A stretch of DNA of 64,000 bases, taken from assembly GCA_022792815.1 (NCBI GenBank), contig JAAWBS010000037.1, positions 1 through 64,000 on the forward strand. The letters run 5' to 3'. The notes beneath the pieces were generated by a model, which saw only the letters and a program-made list of their open reading frames with translations, searched no databases and was not told the DNA's origin. The DNA is from Hungatella sp. (GTDB lineage: Bacteria; Bacillota; Clostridia; Lachnospirales; Lachnospiraceae). The position numbers were made by a program, and so were the translations under genes. Shown here one piece after another: positions 42,507 to 50,800 of the stretch; the stretch's first letter is position 1, and the number at the start of each line of letters is the position of its first letter.

Positions 42507-43570
42507 TGATGAAGATGTCCTCTAAGATGACGAATCGCAAACATCCGTCATATGGATACCCATCAAAGAACCAGGGGTCCGGAAAGCAAAATTCTGCTCT
42601 CAGGCCCCCTGGTTCTGGTTCTCTGTCCGGTATGGTACCGCCTCCTGGAAGGCCCCCAAAGCTTAAGGAGAACACAAAAAAAAGCAGAGCAGAACGTCTG
42701 CTGACCGGCAGCATCTTTGCCACTGCCGCCGTCATGGGTGCCAGCCTGTTCGTCTATTTCCGCCCGGTTACAAAGGAAGAGCTTCTCTCCGCGGCAGATT
42801 CTCTCCGCACTTTCGTGACAGAATTTATACAAGCTCCAAAACCGCCTCCCGAGGAGACGGTCATGGAGCTCGTCACCGAGGACCCGGAAACCACTGTCTC
42901 CGAAAGCGCCGAGGAGATCTCTCACATGTCCCGAACCACGGAGCTGGGGGATATCTCCGACATGGATGCAGAGCCTGTGTTTCCTCCCCAGGACACCATC
43001 TATTCCTGTATGCTGGACACGGCCATGGGGCCTCTGCTCTACTACAACCAGGGAGATATCCGCTGGAAGGACTATCTCTACGGCGGCTCCGACCGCATCG
43101 CCAAGTACGGCTGCGGCCCTGTCTGCGTGGCCATGATTATCAACAGCTTTTCCTACCAGAGCGTGACCCCTGTGGAGATGGCCGACTGGTCTGCCGAGAA
43201 CGGCTGCTATGCACGGCAAAGCGGCTCCTACCACAGCTTGATCCCGAAAAGTCTGTCCGCCTTTGGCCTGAAGGTGGACAGTGTCACGGACCGAACCGTG
43301 GAAGAGTCCACTAGACTTCTTCGCTCCGGTCACATCCTGGTAGCTCTCATGGGCAAAGGAAGCCTGACGCAGAACGGCCATTTTATTATCATCGCCCAAC
43401 TGGCTCCAAGCGGCAATGTCTACATCGCCGACCCGGCCAGCTATGAGAACAGCACCAAGGAGTGGGATCTCCAACTCCTTATGGATGAACTGAAGCGCAG
43501 CTATGACAGCGGAGGGCCGCTGTGGGCGGTGTCGTTTCCGTCAAAGGAGGAAGGGGTGAGCGATTCTTAG
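42506..43570 (+). CDS. Membrane-anchored C39-like cysteine protease
   Basis: About 354 residues. A basic, Pro/Gly/Ser-rich cytoplasmic part (1-60) precedes one membrane segment (about 66-85, LLTGSIFATAAVMGASLFVYF), so the rest is outside. After an acidic linker comes a C39-like papain-fold domain: YGCGPVCVAMII with catalytic Cys203, NGHFIII with His292, and ADP with Asp309. The target is unknown; such proteins process secreted peptides or cell-wall proteins. The start overlaps the cheB stop and the gene ends in the operon terminator, so it belongs to the chemotaxis operon, an unusual member. Confidence 0.8.
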   Translation: MMKMSSKMTNRKHPSYGYPSKNQGSGKQNSALRPPGSGSLSGMVPPPGRPPKLKENTKKSRAERLLTGSIFATAAVMGASLFVYFRPVTKEELLSAADSLRTFVTEFIQAPKPPPEETVMELVTEDPETTVSESAEEISHMSRTTELGDISDMDAEPVFPPQDTIYSCMLDTAMGPLLYYNQGDIRWKDYLYGGSDRIAKYGCGPVCVAMIINSFSYQSVTPVEMADWSAENGCYARQSGSYHSLIPKSLSAFGLKVDSVTDRTVEESTRLLRSGHILVALMGKGSLTQNGHFIIIAQLAPSGNVYIADPASYENSTKEWDLQLLMDELKRSYDSGGPLWAVSFPSKEEGVSDS

Positions 43571-43583
43571 GGCTCACCCTTTT
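43554..43583 (+). terminator. Terminator of the che operon
   Basis: GGGTGAGC (43554-43561) pairs with GCTCACCC (43572-43579), followed by TTTT. The stem includes the stop codon region of the protease gene. Confidence 0.85.
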
Positions 43584-43631
43584 ATAATTTAATGGAAAGC
43601 GTTTTTACCTACTCTTTGACCCACTTTTCTA

Positions 43632-43838
43632 TCACACAAGTTGCTCTTTCTTTTCCTCTGCCCCTGACGGATCCTCCGGCATCACATGAGCATTCTCTGA
43701 CCACTCCACCGCCTTGAGATCCGCCTCTTTGCAAAGTCTTATAATCTCCCCAGCCGACTTATCACGAAAGGTAGCCGATATCATTCCCGGTACAATCATA
43801 GAAAGGACTCTATAAGAAAAAACAGGCCACAGATTCAT
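43632..43838 (-). pseudogene. Remnant of a sugar-phosphate isomerase/epimerase gene (N-terminus only)
   Basis: A 68-codon frame whose central part (from MIVPGMISATF, start about 43799, through IIRLCKEADLKAVEWSENAHV) matches the first strand and helix of xylose-isomerase-like TIM-barrel proteins, normally 250-280 residues long. The rest of the barrel is missing; the frame stops after EEKKEQLV. It lies just past the codY terminator. A decayed gene is the simplest reading, since the part that remains cannot fold as a barrel. Confidence 0.65.
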
Positions 43839-43860
43839 CTTTCATGAATTCATAGCCTGT
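43816..43860 (-). terminator. Terminator after codY
   Basis: ACAGGC (43822-43827) pairs with GCCTGT (43855-43860), with further pairing inside. Leftward it is followed by TTTTTTC. Confidence 0.75.
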
Positions 43861-43876
43861 CATGTCATCTCTCTTA

Positions 43877-44662
43877 TCACTTTATGGAATTAGAATTCTT
43901 GATCTGTCTCAACTCATCAAACACCACATCGTTGAGGACCTTAATGTAGGTTCCTTTCATCCCTGAGGATCGGGACTCGATGACTCCGGCGCTCTCGAAC
44001 TTGCGGAGAGCGTTGACGATAACGGAACGGGTGATCCCCACCCGGTCAGCGATCTTGCTGGCCACCAGGATCCCCTCGTTGCCGTCCAGCTCCTCGAAGA
44101 TATGAGTGATAGCCTCCAGCTCGGAGAAGGACAATGTACTGATGGCCGACTTGACGATCTGGATCTTCCTGGACTCCTCCGCGTTCTCCTCATTGACCGA
44201 GCGCATCATGTCAAGTCCCACCACGGTAGTCCCATACTCGCTTAAGATGATGTCGTCGATGTCGTACTGACTGTCCGTCTTATAGATAAACAAGGTTCCC
44301 AGCCGCTCTCCGGCGATATCGATGGGCGTGATGATGGCCTGATACTTTTTCACGTTCTCCTCCGCGAATCCCAGTGTGGCCAGATTCACATTCTCCTTGG
44401 TGGAGAGGATACTCAACAGCCGTTCGTTGAGCATCTTATCGACAAATCCCCCCAGCTGGTCGTCGATCAGTTCCTCGATCTCATCTACCCCGGGCCAGGT
44501 GCTGATGCCGAGAACCTTCCCTTTCTTGCTGATAACCAGGATGTTGGAATCCAGAATCTCGCTTAATACCTGACAGATATCGTTAAACACCACTTTATTG
44601 GAATTATTATTATGCAATAATTTCCCAATTTTTCTTGTCTTATCCAGTAACTGTACACTCAT
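43877..44662 (-). CDS. codY: Global nutrient regulator CodY
   Basis: A 261-aa repressor that senses branched-chain amino acids and GTP. The N-terminal GAF domain spans about 1-155 (ILDSNILVISKKGKVLGIS, then ITPIDIAGERLGTLFIYK). The C-terminal winged helix has the almost invariant ASKIADRVGITRSVIVNALR and SSGMKGTYIKVLN. It likely governs the nearby amino-acid and gluconate uptake genes among others. It lies 110 bases after topA and probably has its own promoter: TTGTTA (complement 44746-44751), 17 bases, TACAAT (complement 44723-44728). Confidence 0.96.
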   Translation of the reverse strand: MSVQLLDKTRKIGKLLHNNNSNKVVFNDICQVLSEILDSNILVISKKGKVLGISTWPGVDEIEELIDDQLGGFVDKMLNERLLSILSTKENVNLATLGFAEENVKKYQAIITPIDIAGERLGTLFIYKTDSQYDIDDIILSEYGTTVVGLDMMRSVNEENAEESRKIQIVKSAISTLSFSELEAITHIFEELDGNEGILVASKIADRVGITRSVIVNALRKFESAGVIESRSSGMKGTYIKVLNDVVFDELRQIKNSNSIK

Positions 44663-44772
44663 TTTTCGAAAACCTCCTTCTTGCCCGCCAAAAAAGAGCT
44701 ACAACCCTATAGTAATACAAGAATTGTATCATATCTGTCAAAAAATAACAATACTTTTTGAAAAAAATACAT

Positions 44773-46878
44773 TTAATCCTTTTCTTCCCCAGAACTGTCA
44801 CGCAATTTCGTCGAATAACCGCATTGCTCGTTGCTGCACAATAATTTATTGCCTTTTTCTACCATATAACTGCCGCACTCCGGACACAGAGTCTTGGACG
44901 GCTTCTGCCATGACATGAAATCGCACTCCGGATTATTCTCACAGCCATAGTACTTTCTGCCCTTCTTAGTCTTCTTGAGGACCACCTCCTTGCCGCATTT
45001 GGGGCAGGGCACTCCTGTCTTCTCGAAATAGGGCTTGGTGTTCTTGCATTCAGGAAATCCCGGGCAGGCCAGAAACTTGCCGTGAGGACCGTATTTGATC
45101 ACCATATTGCGGCCGCACTGGTCACAGATCTCCTCGGACACCTCATCGGCGATGGTCACGGTCTCCAGCTCCTTCTCCGCCTTTTTCACTGCCTCGTCCA
45201 GATCCGGATAGAAATTGCGGACCACTGTCTTCCACTCCACAGTTCCGTCTCCCACCCGGTCTAAGAGATATTCCATGTTGGCCGTAAACTGCAGATCCAC
45301 TATGCTGGGGAAGTTGTCCTTCATGATCCGGTTTACCACCTCGCCCAGCTCCGTCACATACAGATTCTTGTTCTCCTTGGCTACATACCGCCTGGCGATG
45401 ATGGTGGTGATGGTAGGGGCATAGGTACTGGGGCGGCCGATGCCCTGCTCCTCCAAGGCTTTCACCAGGGAGGCCTCCGTATAGTGGGCCGGCGGCTGGG
45501 TAAAGTGTTGACTGCTGTTCAGCTTGGAAAGTTTCAGCTCCATCCCCTTCTCCAGCTTCCCGAGAAGGGCATTGGATTCCTCCTTCTCCTCGTCCTCCAC
45601 ATACACGGACATAAATCCGTCAAAGGCCAGCTTGGAAGCGGACAGAGTAAAGTCATACTTTCCGGCCTGCACCTTCACCGACAGGGTATGGTACAGAGCC
45701 GCCTGCATCCGGCTGGCAGCGAACCGCTTCCAGATCAGCTGATATAGGCGGAACAGATCTCTCTGGAGGGAATCCTTCACCTTGGCCGGAGTCAGGGTGA
45801 TATCTGTGGGACGGATGGCCTCATGGGCATCCTGGATCTTCCCCCCGTTCTTCTTCCCTGCCTCCCCCGAGGTCACATAGGACTCCCCGTAGGTCTTGGC
45901 AATATAGTCTCTGGCCGCCTGGTCGGCTTCCTCCGCCACTCTGGTGGAATCGGTACGCAGATAGGTAATCAGACCGATGGTGCCGTGCCCCTTCACTTCC
46001 ACTCCCTCATAGAGCTGCTGTGCCAGGCGCATGGTCTTCTGGGTGGAAAAATTCAGGTTCTTGGAGGCCTCCTGCTGAAGAGTACTGGTGGTAAAGGGCA
46101 AAGGCGCCTTCTTACTCCGCTCTCCCCTTTTCACTTCGCTGACCACATAGGACACCTGCTCCAGATCCTTTAAGATCTGATCTAACTCTTCCTTCCTGTG
46201 GATCACCATCTTTCCCTGACTGTCGCCGTGGAACTTGGCTGTCAGAGCTTTTTTGCTGCCTGTCTGCAAAAGTTCTGCCTCCAGATTCCAGTACTCCTCC
46301 GGGATGAAGGCATTGATCTCCTCCTCCCGGTCACAGATCATGCGCAGCGCCACAGACTGTACCCTGCCGGCGCTGAGACCTCTCTTCACCTTGGCCCACA
46401 GAAGAGGGCTTATGCTGTAGCCTACCATCCGGTCTAAAATCCGCCTGGTCTGCTGGGCATCCACCAGATCCATGTCAAGCTTTCTCGGCGTCTTTAAAGA
46501 GGTTTTCACCGCATTCTTGGTGATCTCGTTGAAGCTGATGCGGTAGACCTTTTTATCCTTCCTCTCATCCTCATCGTCCAGCTTTAACGCCTTCATCAGA
46601 TGCCAGGAGATGGCTTCTCCCTCCCGGTCAGGGTCAGTAGCCAGATAGATCACGTCTGCCTTCTTCGCCTCTTTCCGGAGCTTGGCAAGGATATCGCCCT
46701 TCCCGCGGATAGTGATATACTTGGGCTCAAAATCATGATCCGTGTCGATGCCAAGCTGACTCTTCGGCAGGTCCCGGACATGACCGTTGGAGGCATCCAC
46801 TTCATAATTAGAGCCTAAAAATTTCTTGATCGTCTTTACCTTTGCAGGTGATTCCACAATTACCAGATACTTTGCCAT
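44773..46878 (-). CDS. topA: DNA topoisomerase I
   Basis: A 701-aa type IA topoisomerase that relaxes negative supercoils. It has the Toprim domain (LVIVESPAKVKTI, then TDPDREGEAISWH), the active-site Tyr306 in YLRTDSTRV, and the GLSAGRVQSVALR strand. Three C-terminal C4 zinc ribbons are seen: CDQCGRN...CPGFPEC, CPKCGK...CENNPEC and CPECGS...CSNEQC. It is in the conserved order comM-dprA-topA-codY and starts 13 bases after dprA. Confidence 0.96.
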   Translation of the reverse strand: MAKYLVIVESPAKVKTIKKFLGSNYEVDASNGHVRDLPKSQLGIDTDHDFEPKYITIRGKGDILAKLRKEAKKADVIYLATDPDREGEAISWHLMKALKLDDEDERKDKKVYRISFNEITKNAVKTSLKTPRKLDMDLVDAQQTRRILDRMVGYSISPLLWAKVKRGLSAGRVQSVALRMICDREEEINAFIPEEYWNLEAELLQTGSKKALTAKFHGDSQGKMVIHRKEELDQILKDLEQVSYVVSEVKRGERSKKAPLPFTTSTLQQEASKNLNFSTQKTMRLAQQLYEGVEVKGHGTIGLITYLRTDSTRVAEEADQAARDYIAKTYGESYVTSGEAGKKNGGKIQDAHEAIRPTDITLTPAKVKDSLQRDLFRLYQLIWKRFAASRMQAALYHTLSVKVQAGKYDFTLSASKLAFDGFMSVYVEDEEKEESNALLGKLEKGMELKLSKLNSSQHFTQPPAHYTEASLVKALEEQGIGRPSTYAPTITTIIARRYVAKENKNLYVTELGEVVNRIMKDNFPSIVDLQFTANMEYLLDRVGDGTVEWKTVVRNFYPDLDEAVKKAEKELETVTIADEVSEEICDQCGRNMVIKYGPHGKFLACPGFPECKNTKPYFEKTGVPCPKCGKEVVLKKTKKGRKYYGCENNPECDFMSWQKPSKTLCPECGSYMVEKGNKLLCSNEQCGYSTKLRDSSGEEKD

Positions 46879-46891
46879 GTCGACTCCTTCT

Positions 46892-47995
46892 TCACAACTT
46901 TTTTGCGTAATAGTGGCTTGCTGTCTGAATAATTCTCCCCTTAAGTTCCAGCTCCAGGAGCAGAGTCAGGCACTCTCCCAGAGACAAGCCGCTTTCTTCT
47001 ACAACTCTGTCGATAAATTTTGGTTGTAAATCCAAGCAACTATACACCATTTTCTCATTCTTTGCAAGTCCATTCTCGATTTTTTCATCAAGTATTAACT
47101 TTTTTTCCATATGAATTCGAAAAACTTCCAGAATATCCTCCGGAGAAGTGACGATTCCTGCCCCCTGACGGATCAACTGGTTGCATCCCTGACTTAAAGG
47201 ATCCATGACCCTTCCGGGCACCGCAAAAATCTCTCTTCCCTGCTCCAATCCGCAGTCCACAGTGATCAGGGAACCGCTCTTCTCCCTGGCCTCCACCACC
47301 ACGACCACATCGGACAGGCCGCTGATAATCCGGTTGCGCATGGGAAAATTTCTGGCCGCCGGCGCCTTTCCCGGGTTCTGTTCGGAGATCACACCTCCCC
47401 TTTCAGAAATCTCCAGATACATAGAAAAATGACTCCTGGGATAGCAGATATCCACCCCGCACCCCAAAACCGCATAGGTATCCTCTCCAGCCTTCAGGGC
47501 TCCTCTGTGGCCCGCTCCGTCGATCCCCAGAGCCATGCCGCTGACCACCTGAACCCCTGCCTGTGCCAGAGCCCCCGACAGATACTCTGCCATCTCTCTC
47601 CCATAGTGGCTGCAGTCCCTGGCTCCCACGATGGCCACTGCCGGCCGATGTTCGTCGGGCAGCCTGCCTTTCACAAACAATCCCAAAGGGCTTCCGTGAA
47701 GAGGCTGCAGCCGTCCCGGGTACCCCTCCTCAAGAAAGGTGACAAACTCGATGCCCTTTTCTTTCATCTTTTCGTATTCTTCCCGGCTCTTTTCCAGGCT
47801 GTTTTTGTTCCGGTCAAACTCCTCCCTGGCTCTGTCGCCCAGAAGTCCCAGACCGGCCAGTTCTTTTCCTTCTATATTATATATCTTCTCAAAGGAATGA
47901 TACCTGTCCCACAGCCGTCTCATGGCCACCGCCCCCATGGAAGGGAGCCCTGACAGCCAGAATAGATACTCTTTCTCTCTGGTCAGTTGTTCCAA
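46892..47995 (-). CDS. dprA: DNA processing protein DprA
   Basis: A 367-aa protein that loads RecA on incoming single-stranded DNA in transformation. The Rossmann core has VAIVGARDCSHYGREMAEYL, then VSGMALGIDGAGHRGAL and AVLGCGVDICYPRSH. A C-terminal winged-helix part follows. The start is the TTG at 47995, with GGAGG seven bases before it, so it overlaps the comM stop by 13 bases. An open frame continues upstream over the comM gene but is a shadow. Confidence 0.92.
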   Translation of the reverse strand: MEQLTREKEYLFWLSGLPSMGAVAMRRLWDRYHSFEKIYNIEGKELAGLGLLGDRAREEFDRNKNSLEKSREEYEKMKEKGIEFVTFLEEGYPGRLQPLHGSPLGLFVKGRLPDEHRPAVAIVGARDCSHYGREMAEYLSGALAQAGVQVVSGMALGIDGAGHRGALKAGEDTYAVLGCGVDICYPRSHFSMYLEISERGGVISEQNPGKAPAARNFPMRNRIISGLSDVVVVVEAREKSGSLITVDCGLEQGREIFAVPGRVMDPLSQGCNQLIRQGAGIVTSPEDILEVFRIHMEKKLILDEKIENGLAKNEKMVYSCLDLQPKFIDRVVEESGLSLGECLTLLLELELKGRIIQTASHYYAKKL

Positions 47996-49512
47996 TATTT
48001 TTCCTCCAGACTGCGGTAGCTGATGGCTTCGCACAGATGTTGATGGCTGATCTGCTCTTTCCCGTCCAGATCCGCGATGGTCCGAGCCACCTTCAGGATC
48101 CTCCCATATGCCCTGGCACTTAAATTCATATTCCGGTAAACCTCCCGAAAGAACTGCTGGTCCTCTTTTTCCAATCCGCAATACCGCTGAATCTCGTCTC
48201 CCTTCATCTCGCTGTTGAAGGTAAGACCGCTTCCCAGAAATCGTTCTCTCTGAACCCCTCTCGCCCGCTCCACCCTCTCCCGAATCCGGGCCGATGACTC
48301 TTGTGGTACCATCCCCTTTAGCTCGTCAAAGCTTATAGGCGCCGCCTCCACGCAGATGTCGATCCGATCCAGAATCGGTTTGGATATCTTTCCAAGATAG
48401 CTTTGCACCTGCTGCTGTGTGCAGTGACAGCGGCTTCGGTCCGGGTAATAGCCGCAGCGGCAGGGATTCATGGCAGCCACCAGCATAAAGTCTGCGGGAA
48501 ACTCATACCTTCCACTGACTCTGGACAAAACTACCTTCCGGCTTTCCAGCGGCTGGCGCATCATCTCGATCCCCTGTTTGGAAAATTCGGGGAACTCGTC
48601 CAAAAACAGGACTCCCCCCGAGGCCAGAGACATCTCCCCGGGTATGGGATTCCTTCCGCCTCCGGTGAGAGCCGTACCGGTGATGGAGTGGTGAGGGCTG
48701 CGAAAGGGCCTGCGCCTTAACAGCTTCCCCTGCTTTGGGAGCAGCCCGCAGATACTGTAGACCTTGGAGATCTCCAGACACTCGCCTGGGGTACAGGAAG
48801 GCATGATGGTGGGGATCCGCTCCGCGATCATGGTCTTACCCGTCCCCGCCGGGCCGATATACAGAAGATTGTGGTATCCTGCCACCGCCACTTCTGTGGC
48901 CCGTTTCATCAGAAACTGTCCCTGCACTTGGGCGTAATCCACAGAGTACCCTTCCTGTTCCCGGTCCTCTTCCGTCTCATCTTCTGACTCCAAAATCCTG
49001 TCCGGATCCTGCAAAAATTCTGTCATCTGCCTCAGGGATTCCACCCCTATAATCTGAATCCCTCCAATGGCACTCCCCTCCGCGGCGTTGTCCTTCGGAA
49101 GAAAGCACCTGCGTCTCCCCTCTTCCCTGGCCTTAGACACCAGGGATAAGATCCCCCGGATGGGCTTTAACTCACCGCTCAGCCCCAACTCTCCAAAAAG
49201 TACGGCGTCCCCCAGAGCAGTCATGTCCAGGGCTCCATATGCCCCCAGCATCCCCACGGCGATGGGAAAATCAAAGCCGGTTCCCCCTTTTCTTATGTCA
49301 GCCGGTGACAGATTCACCGTTACCTTCTGAGGCCTGAAATGATATCCGGAATTCTTGAGGGCAGTCCGAACCCTGTCCTGAGCCTCCCTCACCTCCGAGG
49401 ACAGAGCGCCTACCATGGTCATGCCAGGAAGCCCCTCCCCGATATCCACCTCCACGGACACAGAATACCCGTCCATGCCCCGAAGGCCGATACTATTCAC
49501 TTTACAAAACAC
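47983..49512 (-). CDS. comM: ComM/YifB family AAA ATPase (Mg-chelatase-like)
   Basis: A 509-aa helicase-like protein that aids branch migration in transformation. An N-terminal Lon-like domain (MVGALSSEVREAQDRVRTAL) precedes the AAA core with Walker A GPAGTGKTMIAERIP, Walker B GVLFLDEFPEF and a sensor MNPCRCGYYPD. Its C-terminal domain is typical (NLSARAYGRILKVARTIADL). It is first in the comM-dprA-topA set. The spacer upstream holds three stable hairpins (49560-49620). Confidence 0.93.
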   Translation of the reverse strand: MFCKVNSIGLRGMDGYSVSVEVDIGEGLPGMTMVGALSSEVREAQDRVRTALKNSGYHFRPQKVTVNLSPADIRKGGTGFDFPIAVGMLGAYGALDMTALGDAVLFGELGLSGELKPIRGILSLVSKAREEGRRRCFLPKDNAAEGSAIGGIQIIGVESLRQMTEFLQDPDRILESEDETEEDREQEGYSVDYAQVQGQFLMKRATEVAVAGYHNLLYIGPAGTGKTMIAERIPTIMPSCTPGECLEISKVYSICGLLPKQGKLLRRRPFRSPHHSITGTALTGGGRNPIPGEMSLASGGVLFLDEFPEFSKQGIEMMRQPLESRKVVLSRVSGRYEFPADFMLVAAMNPCRCGYYPDRSRCHCTQQQVQSYLGKISKPILDRIDICVEAAPISFDELKGMVPQESSARIRERVERARGVQRERFLGSGLTFNSEMKGDEIQRYCGLEKEDQQFFREVYRNMNLSARAYGRILKVARTIADLDGKEQISHQHLCEAISYRSLEEKYWNN

Positions 49513-49559
49513 CCAATCCCTCCCTCTTCTCTCGTTCTCATAGCTCTACAAGGAATAAA

Positions 49560-49620
49560 TGGTACAGAAGTCATGTACCAAGAAGCGCAGAACCTGCGCC
49601 GGTGAACCGCAAACGGGTTC
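49560..49620 (-). other. Three consecutive hairpins upstream of comM
   Basis: Three short stems lie side by side: TGGTAC/GTACCA (49560-49580), GCGCAG/CTGCGC with a 3-base loop (49585-49599) and GAACC/GGTTC (49604-49620). They would be in the 5' leader if comM is transcribed from further upstream. I recognise no riboswitch class. Confidence 0.45.
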
Positions 49621-49979
49621 GTGAATATGAGATCCTTGATGGATTTGAGATGTCATAAGCTCCGGACACCAAACTGTCACTGCTTTCATCTCTGTCGAGA
49701 TTATATCGTATTTAAGGGAAAAAGGCAAGAGGGAGGCATAAGAAAATGTCTATGTGATGTGGAATTGTGTCACTATTCACACCATGACAAATCACTCCGC
49801 TGATTGGCCATGAGCCGGTACCGTTATGGGGTCAACGCATATGCCCCATCGCCGCAGACGATTTTAAATGGGCATGCGCAGTTCCGTTCACAGAACACCT
49901 ATGCGAATCCCGGTATGAATTTGGGCTTACACGCAAGCTTGACCCGCAAAATTCATATCGGATTCCATGCCCTGAACCG
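49621..49979. other. Gene-free spacer with a long hairpin
   Basis: No frame with a credible ribosome site and composition is seen. CCGGTATGAATTT (49910-49922) pairs with AAATTCATATCGG (49949-49961) apart from one wobble, just past the stop of the repair gene that follows. A short ATGGGG/CCCCAT stem lies near 49828-49850. Some of this may be a decayed gene. Confidence 0.4.
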
Positions 49980-50735
49980 TCAGGTAAATTCCGTCATATA
50001 GGGCCTGAACCGCAGGGGGAGATGGCCTCTCTGACATACGTAATTGGTCCGCTCCGCGATGGCGATGCGGTTGTGAAAGGTCTTCCACAATTGCTCAAAC
50101 TCCTTCTGGTCGGTTCCTGCCTCCAGACGCTCTCTCCACTGGTCACTGCCGGTCCAGACCACTGCCCACCCGCTGCCGGCCCTGTGGACGATGGCCTTCT
50201 TTCTCCCCTCGTCATAGATAATCCAGTTCTCCTCGGGAAGCCGGTCGGCGAAGTGGGGGGCCATCAGGAGAATCACATCATTCTTCGGGCCGACACTGCA
50301 CACGAGGACTCCGTCTCCGGTCCTTGAAAAACGGGCAAACTCGATGAGAAGATGGGCCTCATTGCCCACGTTCCGGTCCATGCGAAACACCTCATATACC
50401 GCCGGAATCTGCAGCATGGCCGTAATATCCTGCTTTAAGTTGAGGGCATAGACAAGAAACCGGTAGATCCGATCCGCCTTCTCCTCTTCCCGGCTTAAGG
50501 AAGCCCGAAACACCATCTCGTAGGCCGGCTCCCCTGCCGTCCGCCTGATGGACTCCGCCACCTTCTCCGTCTTCTCCGGCGTCTCCTCTGCCTCTCTGTA
50601 ATCGCAGAACATCTTAAGGTTGCCCCGGTTCTCCAGCTCCAGAGCCACATTGGCATGGCCCAGCCGGCTCATCCACGCATCGTAGACGCCGCAGAGAATC
50701 CCTTCAAAGCTGTCATGGCACACAAATACAGTCAT
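49980..50735 (-). CDS. TIGR03915-type putative DNA repair protein
   Basis: A 251-aa protein of the family found beside TIGR03916 radical SAM proteins, often linked to a uracil-DNA-glycosylase-like domain. Typical marks are the N-terminus VFVCHDSFEGILCGVYDAW and the C-terminal half with NEAHLLIEFARF, then APHFADRLPEENWIIYDE and KTFHNRIAIAERTN. Its partner gene lies 65 bases upstream in the same direction, so both should respond to the LexA-type boxes ahead of that gene. The chemistry is not known. Confidence 0.82.
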   Translation of the reverse strand: MTVFVCHDSFEGILCGVYDAWMSRLGHANVALELENRGNLKMFCDYREAEETPEKTEKVAESIRRTAGEPAYEMVFRASLSREEEKADRIYRFLVYALNLKQDITAMLQIPAVYEVFRMDRNVGNEAHLLIEFARFSRTGDGVLVCSVGPKNDVILLMAPHFADRLPEENWIIYDEGRKKAIVHRAGSGWAVVWTGSDQWRERLEAGTDQKEFEQLWKTFHNRIAIAERTNYVCQRGHLPLRFRPYMTEFT

Positions 50736-50800
50736 ATCATCATCCTCCTAAGAGCGTGTGTGAACACTGCTTTTGTCAGATGTGGGTCACCGTTTTGCTC

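Noticed and set aside
43593-43606. CcpA cre-like sequence (GGAAAGCGTTTTTA)
   Set aside because: Two mismatches and it lies past the end of one gene and past the end of a remnant, with no promoter nearby.
49560-49620. Known riboswitch or tRNA upstream of comM
   Set aside because: The three stems do not fit a tRNA cloverleaf, T-box or any riboswitch class that I know.
49804-50001. A 65-codon plus-strand frame
   Set aside because: No ribosome site and it overlaps the 3' end of the TIGR03915 gene.
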